Positions 1-10,553 are shown, numbered from the stretch's first letter. The stretch: DNA of 64,000 nt from Diphasiastrum complanatum (GCA_029204225.1 CM055115.1:9049466-9113465), one strand, 5' to 3'. Translations and numbers: made by a program. Notes: generated by a model not told the origin, from the sequence alone.

Positions 1-147
1 CACTATGCAAGAAAGAGGTACTATGAGAAACATAATATTTCTTTAAGGACTCATTCCTAGCATAAAATCACTCTTTACATAGGATTAAAGTTACCTTAGA
101 GAAATTCATAACATGAAAAGATAAATTATCTACATAGCCCTAAATCT

Positions 148-843
148 TCAACGGCATGTGGGGGACAAAGAGCTCCCAGACCTGCTGCTCCCCACCATTG
201 TGGTCACTTGGTGCAGTTGCCAATTGCAACTTCTGCACCAACTTAGCATTAATAAAATTATGCATAGAACGGTCGTCAAACGATCATCAAAAGGAACACT
301 CATGGGTTGGCTACCTACGAACCCACTCATACGAATGAGGTCATGAGGTCCAAAAACTACAGTGTTAAAACAACAATTCATAGAAACTGTTTCATCTTTA
401 AAACATACATCAATGCAAGAAATAGAAGAATTACCTAGTTCCTTTAAGGAGCGGCCACCCTTTTTTCGTCTCTTTGGGCAATCCTTGGAAAGGTGCCCCT
501 TCTCCATGTAGGAGAAACACAACCTGTTGTTTTTGGCCTTATCAAAGTCAGCTCTCTCTAACCGATGGCGCTTCTTTTTCTTCCATGAAGGGGAAGCTTC
601 GTCAACCACTCGCTCCTTGCCCTTTTTGAAAGGAGGGCCTGTAGAGGGTTTGTTTTTGGATTTCGGCCTTTGTTGCTCTTTGCAGGTCATAGTGTGCATG
701 TTGTCAAAAATCTGAACAAAACGCACAACATCCTCTAAGGATTGTGGCTGATTTCGGCGGACCTCCAATGGATATTCCTTGGGCAAGCCCAATATGAAAT
801 GCATCTTAAGGAGCACTCTGTTTATGCAGTTAAGAAGCCACAA
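148..843 (-). pseudogene. Gypsy gag C-terminus with degenerate zinc knuckle and protease start
   Basis: This 231-residue reading frame is the C-terminal part of a gypsy Gag. A capsid-like stretch is followed by a lysine/arginine-rich segment and a CCHC-type knuckle near residue 109 (CFSYMEKGHLSKDC). The second knuckle cysteine is Tyr, so zinc binding should be impaired. After residue 160 the frame enters the protease region. The protease-like residues DDRSTHNF are split between frames, so a frameshift separates the N- and C-terminal parts of that domain. Gag N-terminal sequence continues upstream to about 1310 in other frames, with stops. This is a decayed copy; its twin lies at 61546-62241. 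Confidence 0.7.
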
Positions 844-1310
844 TGCAGCTTATTGGAAATCTTATAAATAGACATCTAAGGGTTTTGTTCCCATTTGCAA
901 AGTTGCAAATCGATGAGAATATTTAAAATCGCCATGGACAGGCATATAGGCAGCCTTAAAGGCTACCTAGAAGTAACCCAAGTAGTTGGGACCGTAGCTC
1001 GATCTTTAAGATCTTGCCACCATGAGTACGCTTTACCGCATAAGAACATGATGGTCGTAGCAATCCGAGCTATCTAGTAGATCGTGCATGGAGAAATGTG
1101 AAGTCCATCGATCCAACCAGGCCAAGACCACATCTTGGTGTCTATCCTTTTTCTCCAGTAAAAAACTCCGGATTAAACATCGGGTTAAGGAGGGCTTGCT
1201 AAGATTGGGACATAGCCCGCATTTCGGCCTCCGCCCGCTCATGTTTAGTCCGTATGTCAACAATTTGTTGCTGCAACAAATTAATTGCACACGTCATAAT
1301 ATCCATATCA
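844..1310 (-). pseudogene. Gypsy gag N-terminal remnant, frameshifted
   Basis: On the minus strand, codons read from about 1310 towards 844 give short gag-like stretches broken by stops, including a glutamine-rich coiled segment near the start (about 1260-1300). Overlapping plus-strand frames here look like shadows. The segment belongs to the same element as the gag/protease frame at 148-843. The assignment rests on position and the matching copy at 62242-62708. Confidence 0.4.
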
Positions 1311-2042
1311 GTCCATAGGGGACTTGGAGCTCAAGTTTCTTCCATAGGAAAAGCAGTATGTAGCTAGAAGGCTGAGGAAAAATGGAGAACAACGGTATCA
1401 AAACCGTTAAAAATTGATAACTAGAGAAGGGCTCAAGAAATCAAGTAAACTTGAGCACTAACAAACTCTACAAACAACTTTGAGAATGAGGTAGAGGAAA
1501 ATGAATGTACATCCTTTATTCCCTTCCTCAAAGCTTTCCCCTCTCCTCATGCAAAAAGGACAGTTGGGGCCCAATAAAGTCCCGATTTGTCCCTTCTAGG
1601 GTTTTCATACCATGTGGGACCATAAAATGGTGCCACATGGCCCATGGACCCCAATAAATCATAAAACTTGGTTAAGTTTTGTCTCTCTCCTCCAAACTCC
1701 TACGTACTTTTCTCTACTCCTAAGCGTAGGAGATTAGCAGGTATAGAGGAGAAGGGAGAGAGCTGTAGAGATGAAGGGGGAGAGCTGTACGTTAAAAAAA
1801 GATAGCTACCAAGTTTCAACTTGGCCTCAATCTTTTAAGATTCATAAACTATTGTATTATGATAACTTAGAATTTATTGTCGTCTTCTTAGTAAATAAGA
1901 TTTGAAACTCAATGTTTGCTTTCATAAACTTTTAAAACATGGCTTTGCCAAAGGTTCCTTTGTGAGGTAAGCGTGGGGAGTGTACATTCTCCCAAGTCTC
2001 CCTTACAAATGGTCTACTCATGTTTACAATGAGTGAGGGTTG

Positions 2043-2715
2043 TTTACAATGGTCAATTCCCACTCATTCAATCTGATCATTTCATATTGTTTGATGATTT
2101 TAATCAAATTTAACGAGTATCTTGCACAAACATTTCTTTGACTGATAGAATTCTAGCGATCAACATCAATTAGAAAACTATTAGACAAGTAACTTTCAAA
2201 TTTTTACCAAATTGAAATTCAACAACAAAGAAAAAAATTCAAATTTTAACTTTCAATCTGGGAGTTCCCAACTCCAAAAGTAAAAAGAATGACAATACAA
2301 TAAACCTGTCCGCAATTCCATTGCGGTTCCTCCTGTCAATTTTAACTTATCTATCACCACAAAGTAATTTAGACTTAGTGAAAACACTATGACCAATTCT
2401 GAGTGATAAACTCAATTTAATGGATTCACTAAAGGAGCATGATGCAAGACTGGAGTTTTCAACATGTTTGGGTGCCACGCATCACCATCCTAGGTGGTAA
2501 CGTGTCGCCGACAAGACCGTGCTTGAAGGGACCCACTGTGCTATGCCTATATAGTGGTGGGTTTCTCTCTTTCCATTCACTCAATCTACCCAGGAGTTCG
2601 TGGATGGAGAGCACGTGCATGAGCCGGGATGCATCTTTAGGCTAGGAGATGTGTGCTAGGGAGAGTAGAGTGGGTATGGGATGCCAGTTATCGTAGGAGG
2701 CTTGACCGGGCATGA
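2043..2715. other. Unassigned spacer with a promoter-like stretch
   Basis: No coding potential is recognised. Positions 2043-2430 are AT-rich. From about 2430 the composition becomes GC-richer, with a TATATAG box at 2548-2554 followed by a pyrimidine tract (TTTCTCTCTTTCC). That pattern resembles an LTR or promoter fragment, but I found no second copy, TG/CA boundary or primer site to support an LTR call. Confidence 0.3.
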
Positions 2716-3351
2716 TTATGTCGATTGCTCCAGTGCATGGGGGTGGGTCGGTTGTGACCCTACGGATGGGCAATTACGGTGCATCGTCACTTGTATGGGG
2801 TCTGCGGAACCTTTAAGGCAGTCAATGATCCTAGGGAGTTGTAACATATTCCCAATCATTATTCTTGTTAATACATTCTGAATATGCACGTGAATTAGAT
2901 ATTGGCCATTGAGTTGAAGAGAATCCATAGGAATAAGAGTCTCCAATAGAAGCCACTTTAAGCTCTTGTGAAATGGATTCATGAGGCATTGAACAAGAAT
3001 CCGAGTAATGATATGAGTTGGATTTTTATGCAATAATGAAATCTCTTCATTGCTAGTAGTATCCATGTTGAATACCTCATACTCCATTAGATTGTTGTCA
3101 AAAATAAAATCATTCACTAAAGCTCCCAAATCAAACTGAAATGGTTCGCATATCGGGTTCTTAAAATAGCCACTCAATTTCAAGCCATGGAATATTGGTG
3201 CTGTATAGTCCTCATTCTGAAAGTCTGGTGAATGTCTTGATCGACTTTCTTTGAGCATAACACTATTCTCGATTTGAAGACCAAAAAAGCTCTTCATGTG
3301 ATCAAGATGAATGTGACAAATTGAACTTCTCAAGGAAGTTGGTAAGTGCAC
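2716..3351 (-). CDS. Hypothetical 211-residue reading frame
   Basis: An uninterrupted frame of 211 codons. I do not recognise the protein: no zinc knuckle, protease, integrase or reverse transcriptase motif is visible, and no signal peptide or clear membrane segment. Its N-terminus lies directly beside a plus-strand copia gag fragment that begins near 3348. That suggests either a chance frame in transposon debris or the end of another retroelement. It could equally be non-coding. Confidence 0.2.
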   Translation of the reverse strand: MHLPTSLRSSICHIHLDHMKSFFGLQIENSVMLKESRSRHSPDFQNEDYTAPIFHGLKLSGYFKNPICEPFQFDLGALVNDFIFDNNLMEYEVFNMDTTSNEEISLLHKNPTHIITRILVQCLMNPFHKSLKWLLLETLIPMDSLQLNGQYLIHVHIQNVLTRIMIGNMLQLPRIIDCLKGSADPIQVTMHRNCPSVGSQPTHPHALEQST

Positions 3352-3890
3352 TACATCTAGTAAGGCTTGGGAATCTCTAAAGAAGGTTTATGAGTCCAAG
3401 TTTACATCAAGTGTTCTAACCCTTAGGAGTCAAATATTTTCAAGTTTTTAAAATAAGGATGAAAGTGCTTATGCTTTTGTTTTGAGGGTTAAAGCATTCA
3501 ATGATGAGTTAGCATGTATTGATGAAAGACTTAAGGAGATAGCACTTGTTCAAGTAGTTTTCAATGGCTTGTTGGATGATCATGCTAATCTTGCTCAAAG
3601 TTTTGTTATTCAAAAGACATTGCCAAGTATTGTGGACATGCAAGAAATCTTGGTGAATAAGGAGTTTAGGCTTCTATCAAGAAGAGGATCCACTTCCACA
3701 TCTCAACCTGGAAAGGAGGAGGCTATGTTCTCAAAGGGCAAGTTCAAGGGCAACAACAAAGTCAAGTGATCTAAAGGACAATCTCAAGGTGAGTCTTCTA
3801 CTTTTGTTGGCAAGAAGAAAGATAAATCTAAGCTTAAATGCTTCTATTGTGGAGTCAAAACATGGCAAGGTTGCCATCGATGGGACCAAG
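3348..3890 (+). pseudogene. Ty1/copia gag (UBN2-type) fragment with two in-frame stops
   Basis: One plus-strand frame reads as copia Gag throughout: KAWESLKKVYESKF, then VLRVKAFNDELACIDERL, then a basic segment and a knuckle start CFYCG. There are in-frame stops at 3449-3451 (TAA) and 3767-3769 (TGA). The knuckle lacks the normal G-H-x4-C continuation because the fragment is truncated just before the inverted-repeat boundary near 3913. Both ends are missing. It is a different family from copia1 and copia2 elsewhere in the window. Confidence 0.7.
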
Positions 3891-4525
3891 TCCCGACATT
3901 TGTGACATTGTGCAGCACATATATGACATAGTGTACTTATGACAAGGATGTGTGCACATTGTAAAAATTGAAAAGTACTGTATTGATAGATTTCTGCCAT
4001 CGTAGGACACTTAAGATTTCAATTCCAACAGTTTGTCCTTTCATGAATTGTATCCCAAGGGATCAATCACAAATTTGAGTTTATTGAACTTCTGCCTTAA
4101 ACAATTGCAATTGATGATCATATGCCTATAGCTCGTAGTGATGAAATTAATTTTTTTTTTGTAATTAATAAATTATATTGTTCATGCTCTTTTTGATTGA
4201 AAGACACTTAACGAATTAAGTTCTCTTTTTGGCTTGTAAAACTTTGTGCCCGTTCAGATATATTCTAAGCAAAATGCTGACGCAATGGTAATACTACAAA
4301 GGAGCCATAGTAAAGGCCACGAGCAATTGAGACAGAGCAATCACAATTAGAATTTTCTCTACCAAGTAAATTGTAGACCTCAATTATCTTGCCTTTCAAG
4401 AATATAAACAACGATAAAAGATTTCTATTTTTGTCAGTTAATTTGATGCCATGTTACTCCTCAATATCCAGCTAGTAAAGAATCTTGCGATAGTCATTCT
4501 AGATGTGCAACTAGCGAAGAATCAC

Positions 4526-5470
4526 TCAACAAAATTTCGTTACTGCAGAAATGAGTTTTGTCCTACCCGCGACTATGTCATCAAAAAGATCACGTACGGT
4601 GCACTCCAAACTTTCCAAACCACAGTTCAGACTGTTTAAGCTATGCCGAAGCTCCGTAACATCTGACATTCGCAATTCGAACGAGCGCGGAACCTGTTCT
4701 CCAAATGACTGAAATTCAATGAAAAAATTATCCACATGAGCTTGCATGTTTCCAAATTCTTTTAGAAGGATTTTCTCTTTCGTTTCCTCACTGAACCGCA
4801 AGCCAATTCGTTCGATAAGCGTTTGATGTGAATTAGACGTAGATTTAGCCCATTCGCCCGTCGAACAAATCGCAATCAGTTTAGCGGAGTAAGAACTATC
4901 CATGTGAAGGAGTCCAAACAGAAGAATCATTGAAACGAAAGAAATTATGCTCTTCATGGGGTAAATTACTGCGCAAGGATCAAATTGCTTTGCATATCTG
5001 CTACCAAAATACCAAAGCTCCTCCTCTGCCTCAAGTTTCATATCAACAAGTTGCTTGTTTGCTTGATGTATTCTGGACATCTCTCGTCGGCAATGATTTA
5101 GAGCCTGAACTATGGTATCATAATCATCCCCACCTGCTTGAAGAGCTTCAACAGCTATATGGACTACCCGCCCATAAATTCGCAATCTGGAAATACCCGT
5201 CATCAAAGCTTTATAAACATTCATAAGTCGCACTGTCTCATCCATCAGAGTACTAAAGCATTTCAATGGAAAAACAACCTTCTCCGCTAGATCCAAAACG
5301 GCTGCAAGAGAAGATCTGAGGATATCCACAGCATACTGCATCCAGTCTATTGTGAAAAACTTATCTCCAATTGACTCTTCCAATTTTTGCAGACATGACA
5401 ACAAATTGTCGTGAAATGACATATTGGCAGCACCATGACCGTGAGATCGCAGCGAATTCACAAAAACCAT
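4526..5470 (-). CDS. BYPASS1-like (BPS1/ROH1-type) protein, left-arm copy
   Basis: An intact single-exon frame of 314 codons. It resembles the plant-specific BYPASS1/ROH1 family, whose Arabidopsis founder restrains a mobile root-derived signal. The resemblance lies in the helical pattern: an FHDNLLSCLQKLEE start (about residues 19-32), a WMQYAVDIL segment (43-51), and a DETVRLMNVYKALMTGISRL segment (77-96) matching the family's 'VKLLDVCNA...E..RL' pattern. A coiled segment follows (128-153), then a hydrophobic stretch ISFVSMILLFGLLHM (176-190), probably membrane-associated. The start at 5468-5470 is chosen because translation from it is open here. In the right-arm copies codon 8 (CGA) has become TGA. 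This is therefore the most complete of the four copies. The family assignment comes from pattern memory, not a search. Confidence 0.6.
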   Translation of the reverse strand: MVFVNSLRSHGHGAANMSFHDNLLSCLQKLEESIGDKFFTIDWMQYAVDILRSSLAAVLDLAEKVVFPLKCFSTLMDETVRLMNVYKALMTGISRLRIYGRVVHIAVEALQAGGDDYDTIVQALNHCRREMSRIHQANKQLVDMKLEAEEELWYFGSRYAKQFDPCAVIYPMKSIISFVSMILLFGLLHMDSSYSAKLIAICSTGEWAKSTSNSHQTLIERIGLRFSEETKEKILLKEFGNMQAHVDNFFIEFQSFGEQVPRSFELRMSDVTELRHSLNSLNCGLESLECTVRDLFDDIVAGRTKLISAVTKFC

Positions 5471-5766
5471 GGCGTTGTTTCTTTAGGCAGAGTTAAGGAA
5501 GCAACCTTTGCCGTCTGTGTATTTTGCAGAAATCAAGGTAAGGCTACCTGCCTACCGCTGTACCTTCTGAAATAGCTTGAGAACGTTGTCAAGAAAAAAA
5601 AATTATGAAGTAAAATTCGCCTTGAGATTTTCGACGAACCCAGCTACGGATTATCACTGACTCAGAGGTTCGAAGGAATTTATTGAGTTCCGCCCTCTGT
5701 CTCTTACATTCAACACGTCTGCATTCAAGTAAGGCTGTTCTTGGCAAATCGTTCGCGCTCTCACTC

Positions 5767-5778
<12 letters not shown>

Positions 5779-5815
<37 letters not shown>

Positions 5816-5853
5816 CAAGTGTGTGGTGTTCTCTCTATCGATCTCTATTTATA
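5779..5853 (-). promoter_or_regulatory. TATA box and GA/CT tract upstream of BPS1-like gene
   Basis: Read on the minus strand, TATAAATA (5846-5853) is followed about 35 bp downstream by a GA dinucleotide tract (plus-strand CT, 5779-5812), and the ATG lies about 380 bp from the TATA box. The same arrangement is conserved at all four gene copies, with variable GA-tract length. It looks like a core promoter with a GA-rich 5' UTR, a common plant layout. The transcription start is inferred. Confidence 0.5.
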
Positions 5854-6599
5854 TGCTATTTGGACACCTTCAAAACCCTAGTCGTTACATAATATGTAGT
5901 ACCCTAGAACGTGACTAAATGCATATTGGACCCCTAAGAGGGCTAAAACTTGGGACCAAAAAACACTTTGGATACCAAGCCAACAAAGTGATCCAAGGGA
6001 GTTGCCTGGAATATGACTAGGTAATAGAATGCCATGGTTAACCTCGGTACTCGTTATTTATTTAGATATGTCGGACTATGCATCGCATTTTCAAGTTGCA
6101 CCGCATGCCAAAGTGCTATTTGTCTTTCAAAGAAAAGCAAATATGTCAACAAGGTGAGGATGAGGGTCTTCAGCTAGAGCCTACACTACATCATGGGTGA
6201 CTAGGAGGAGGCTATGCTAGACATCACTAGTTGGCCTTTAGGTATCATGATTCAGCCCTATCTCCTCAGGCTTTACTATGAAGAATTTAGGATTTCACTT
6301 TTAGGTTGTTTACACGTTGCAGACTGATAGACGTTATAACAATTTGTGATTTGCTTTTATGAAATTTGGATAATGGAATTATAGAAGTTGGAACTACATG
6401 CCATTCATCGTTTATGTATGTACTACGATTTCAGACTTGTCACTGTATTCTAATTATGGTAACAAGCATTACTTCCCCTCGCATCAGACAAGCATTCATT
6501 GCATTGAATAATGATCACTTAAATAAGAATAATGAGATTCTACTATATGAGCAAAACTTCATAAGTATAATCTTGAAAATAGCATAGAGAGAGTAAATC
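5854..6599. other. Upstream flank of BPS1-like gene, no gene seen
   Basis: This stretch lies between the BPS1-like promoter and the copia1 3' LTR and is present in all four arms. Short frames occur but lack family similarity and are not shared as proteins between arms. It probably holds the distal promoter of the BPS1-like gene. Confidence 0.4.
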
Positions 6600-6735
6600 A
6601 TTCACATCAATAAAATGAGAATAGACTAACTCACTAACTTCACTTCATTCCATTTCAAAGAAATATGCAAGAACAAATGCTCCCTCGTAGATGTTCTAAA
6701 TATGAAATAACCGTCTTAACTTCCATAACCACTTC
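6600..6735 (-). repeat. copia1 3' LTR fragment lacking its TATA box
   Basis: Matches the 5' LTR near 15830-15960 and the right-arm LTR near 23095-23215. In the other LTRs the stretch GCTCTTTATATAGCCTCG contains the TATA box. Here the sequence reads GCTCCCTCG, so nine bases including the box (plus-strand TTTATATAG) are missing near 6680. Confidence 0.65.
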
Positions 6736-6739
6736 TTGG

Positions 6740-7528
6740 CATTGGCCCTTCGATAATCGCAAGCCTGAATCCATTGGTGAGTGAGCTAGTTTACAATTGA
6801 TCACATTGTATCTGATAAGGGTATCGTGACGATACCGTTGCTGAGTGATAAAGATCAGCCTTCTCGCTGTGTTGAATGCCCAAACAGAAGTGAGCTTTGC
6901 CCAAATCGGTCCTGTCAAGTTCGGAAGACAGCATCTTTTTAGCATCCTTCACCAGATTGGTACTATTGTTGAAAAGCAACGTATCATCGACATACGAGGT
7001 GATAATTATAAAAGATTACTGCATTAACTTGAAGTAGACATTAGAATCAGCCATAAAGTGCTTTGTGGAGCTTGTAGACATGATGCTTCATACCTTCGTG
7101 AACGTATCCTTCAAGCTGGAGCATGTAGATGTCTTTTTCGATGATTATGTTCAAATAAGCTGTCTATACATCGAGTTGATGTACTTCAAGGTCGGCTGCT
7201 GCAACATATGATAGGAGGGCTCGTATCAATGAATGCTTGACTACTAGACTGAAAGTCTCATTTTAGTCAATGTTGGGGATCTGAGCGAATGCTCGTGCTA
7301 CTAGTCGAGCCTTCCTTCGATCATAGCTCCATTGGCATTGTACTTGATGTTAAAGACCCATTTGCAATCAATAAGATTGTTGCCAGAGGGAGCTTCGACT
7401 AGTGACCATGTCTGGTTCTTGATCAGAGAGGAATACTCTATGTTCATCGCTTCTCTCCAAACATTAAAGTCTGGTTGTCTAAGTGCCTCTTCGACGGTAG
7501 TCGGCTCATGTATTAAAAGACATGCCAA
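6740..7528 (-). pseudogene. copia1 reverse transcriptase remnant
   Basis: The start is well preserved (EALRQPDFNVWREAMNIEY and WVFNIKYNANG, 7301-7528), the typical N-terminal block of copia RT. After that the frame has stops, but recognisable blocks follow: a LDV..TAYLN / KDIYMLQLEGYV block near 7080-7170 and a YVDD catalytic motif encoded at 6983-6994. LGKAHFCLGI follows near 6870-6900. RNase H is absent; coding runs into LTR-like sequence near 6735. The element could not replicate itself. Confidence 0.75.
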
Positions 7529-8322
7529 AACTCAGGAATGTACTCTGTGGGCTGTGTGCGCACTCAGTTTGATCTTCTTGGAGGAGGTGCCGTTGGCTGC
7601 CAATCCTTGGATTTGTTGTTGCTGAGTAACAACAACTTCTTCGTCTGACTCGTTGTCGGGTAGTCCATCGACTATAGGCACACTTGAGCCCGAGACTCGA
7701 ATTGTCGTATCGGAGGCAGAGGCATCAAAGGTTTGCATGGAACTTTGCATTTGCCTTTGAAATCGTCAAACTGATCCTCGATAAAGACTGTATCCCTACT
7801 GAATAAAATCGTATAGCTTGGTCAGATGAAGTGTATCCAATAAGGATGGTCTTGAGACCTTGGAAGTTGAATTTCTTCCTCGTGTCCTTTGGGATCTGCG
7901 CATAGGTGATGCATCCGAACACTCGAAGGTTCTTCATTGAAGCCTTAGAACCTGTCCAAACCTCATGTGGTGTTTTGCCTACGAGGGCCTTAGTCGAACA
8001 TTTGTTTTGAACATCGGCTGTAGTGGGGAGAGCTTCAACCCAGAAGCTCTTCGACAAAGATTCATGTGCCAGCATCATTTGGCTGCCTCGACCAGGGTAC
8101 GATTCTTCCTCTCGGCTAAGCCATTAGATTGAGGCAAATAAGGAGTGATAAATTGTTGTTCAATGCCTTGGCTCTGGGAATACTCCTTGAATTTAGTAGA
8201 GATGTACTCTCCACCATTATTGGACCTCAGGGCTTTGATTTGTCTGCCAATTTTTTTCTTTGCATGCTCCTTGAAGATTCTGAAACAATTGAAAGCTTTT
8301 GACTTCTTCTTGATAAAGTACA
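7529..8322 (-). pseudogene. copia1 integrase C-terminal half and linker
   Basis: The integrase core begins at 8317 with YFIKKKSKAF. The second catalytic position reads LRSNNGGEY where the family has LRSDNGGEY, so the Asp is now Asn. The catalytic Glu context NGLAERKNRTL is present. The core continues as SFWVEALPTTADVQNKC, GKTPHEVWTGSKASMKNLRVFGC and GLKTILIGYTSSDQAIRFY in a shifted frame (7725-8078). A glutamine-rich linker (7532-7750) leads to the RT. The first Asp region (normally HTD.CGPM) is absent upstream, deleted in both arms. Confidence 0.75.
8318..8322. repeat. Target-site duplication GTACA, left
   Basis: GTACA here and at 14265-14269 flank the insertion 8323-14264. The right arm shows the uninterrupted site (TGTAC at 21806-21810), confirming a 5-bp duplication on insertion. 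Confidence 0.8.
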
Positions 8323-9324
8323 TGAAAGATTATAAAACGACCCCCAAATAGACTGCCAATCTAAGGAAATTGCTAACGGAAGTCGTTCTATACCACAATT
8401 ATAGCTCAAGCTCCATTGGGTTATGGAGTCGACTTATGAGCAAGAGTCTAAGAATGGTTTAGAAGAGCACAACTCTATTCTTCATTTGCTTAGAGATTCA
8501 GCATTGCTCAACAAAAAGATGAATAGCCATTGTAATGGGCTCATAGGCTCAAGAGTCGGACAACAATACGTGATGAGGAGTATATCACTTGCTAGGGCAC
8601 TCACATTCAAAGGCTATACAGATTGACAGATGCTTAAATAGCATATGAGCAAATTTGTGTCCATGGTTCATAAATATAACACTTGGATGAATAGCTTTTC
8701 TTGGATATTAGTGACCTAAACACCAAACCCATACATAAACATCTTCAAGGGAGTGCAAGACTTTAGGTTTGGCTTGACTAGACGAAACAGTCAAACATTC
8801 TCACACTACAAATGAGTCTCATAGTAGAAGGTCGGTCCATCTCAATAACAGAAGTTAGGCTTTCAAGTCTCCAATGCTATAATCACAAATAACAATAGTT
8901 GGCATTTGAACCTGGGTTCCCTCCACAATACACTTCTTATACCTCAGAGGCATTGATTCTTGGTTATAGGAATTAGGAGCCGTAGCAACCACGACAGCGA
9001 TGAAGTATAAGCAGGGCTAGGTAGGTTAGGAACCGCAGGCAGGATCACGACAGCAGGGAAACCACGCGGCCAGGCAGGTTAACGTGGCCAGAGGGAGAGC
9101 GAGCCAGACAAGCAAGGAAACCACGCAGCCAGGCAACAAGAGGAGAAGAAGGTCTGCTGGAGCAGGGTTGCGGTTAGGTGAGGGAGGTCGCAAGAGGGAA
9201 AGAAACGAATCTGATGGCATGCAGGCAGATCGGAGGAGGGAGCGGGAATAGGCTGAGGGATGAGCACAGTGATGGCCTCTCCTTCACAGATGGGAAATGG
9301 GCAGGGTGAGGAGCTACATCACAG
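8323..9324. other. Left outer part of the GTACA-flanked insertion, no gene recognised
   Basis: No conserved domain is visible. The last 350 bp (8980-9324) is purine-rich with repeated AACCACGC.GCCAGGCA and GACAGC words; its overlapping frames on both strands look like composition artefacts. Confidence 0.4.
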
Positions 9325-9329
9325 CTATC

Positions 9330-10551
9330 TGTTGTAAAGCTACCTTTACAAGCTTTACTTCCGGCGCCACTGGCGCTAGCATCGTCCCTGGCGCCAGCTG
9401 CTGCTGCTGCTCCCGGTGCCAATGGTGCTGGCGCCGCTCCCAGCGCCACTGTGACCAGAATCCAACCGGCGCCAAATTCCTATGGCTGAAAATCTTTGAT
9501 CGGTTCTAGCGAAGTCCAAAGAGCTCAGATCGATGTGCAATCACCTCACATGATCTAGGCATGATTGAAGGAATCCTGGAGATCAATAAAATCTAGAGAG
9601 AGAAAATGACTTTCTAGAGAGAGAAACGTGCTTTACCAGCCTGGGTAGAGTGCTTGGTATGAGAGGGGGTGCCGAATACCACCAATACTATAGGGGAATG
9701 CGGGTTGCGACTCAGGGCGAGCTCCAACCAAGTCTCAGCCTCCCTTGCTGGAATGTTGTCCTGGCACTCGCCTTGGCATGCCCGCTCCCCGGAGACGGGT
9801 CGGTCACACACTTGAAATGTAACCTTCTTAGATTTATCAATAAAGTAGGATTTTCATCAAACTGACTCTGATTACCTTCTGGGTTTCAGTGTTCGGTAAA
9901 AGCGCCAGTTGTAAGGCCGCTTCATAATTTTTAAGTTGGCACATAGCTGAGGGTCGTATCCCGAGACGCTAGCGGTATGCCGTCGGGACCATTCGGTCCG
10001 TGGCGCTAGCGGTATGCTGTCGGGATCATTTGGTCCAGGAACTGGTTGTCTCCATATCTGTCATGGCTTGTGGTTCTGAGTGTTCCTTGCATGAATGCGA
10101 ATGGGTTAAGCTCTTGGGGAACGGGCTCTAACCTGTTGGCTAAGTTGGATGGCTTGCTTGGGTGGAAGTAACCTGTTTATGCCTGTCCAGTCTGGCATGG
10201 CGCCAGGTTGGCTTCCAGCACTCGTGACGAAGCTTTCAATTGGTTAAGTCTGATGTAAGTCAGACCGCTTGCTTGGAATGAATGTTACTCGTTTGTAACA
10301 AAGCTTCGAGTTGGTTAAGTTTGATGTATGTCGGGCGGCTTGCTTGGAGGGAAGTCACCCACATCGGGACCCCCGATCTGGCATGGCGCCAGGTTGGATC
10401 TCAATGTTGGTTTTCGGAACTTCAAGTTGGTTAAGTCTAATCGTTGTTGGCGAGTTGGCTGCTTGTATGTCAAGTGGGTTTGGATGGCAAGAGTTGAAGG
10501 CTAGGAAGCTAAGTCGTGGTTCCCGGATCCCTTTGGGATGCCTGCGCTACA
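9330..10551 (+). repeat. 5' LTR (1222 bp)
   Basis: Starts with a perfect hairpin (TTGTAAAG 9332-9339, loop CTAC, CTTTACAA 9344-9351). It then has a GGCGCC-rich segment (about 9360-9475), two TCTAGAGAGAGAAA words (9592-9625), a possible AATAAA polyadenylation signal (9839-9844), a 37-bp tandem dimer starting at 9968 and 10005, and degenerate repeats of GGTTAAGT..GATG...CGCTTGCTTGGA between 10138 and 10450. Confidence 0.9.
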
Positions 10552-10553
10552 TG

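Larger units (their letters stand above)
1..2042 (-). mobile_element. Ty3/gypsy remnant, left copy (gag/protease side)
   Basis: This segment matches 61399-63440 at a constant offset of 61398. I saw about six single-base differences and no indel. On the minus strand it carries the gag and protease part of a Ty3/gypsy element; the reverse transcriptase part, present on the right-hand copy, lies beyond the window edge. The match stops abruptly after position 2042 (63440 in the other copy), where the two flanks become unrelated. No paired LTR or primer site was found, so the ends of the original element are unknown. Confidence 0.75.

Noticed and set aside
1390-1410. Primer-site-like word CGGTATCAAAACCG
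   Set aside because: It lies on the wrong strand for the gypsy element, differs from TGGTATCAGAGCC and has no LTR end beside it.
6366-6587. 73-residue plus-strand frame upstream of the BPS1-like gene
   Set aside because: It is kept in the two left arms only because the DNA is duplicated; the right-arm equivalent is not open and the protein has no recognisable pattern.
8895-8925. tRNA-like B box (reverse complement GGTTCAAATGCC)
   Set aside because: No matching A box, acceptor stem or poly-A end was found, so neither a tRNA nor a SINE can be supported.
9174-9509. Alanine/proline-rich and cysteine-rich frames at the 5' LTR start
   Set aside because: They arise from the GGCGCC-rich stretch, overlap on both strands and cross the LTR boundary.
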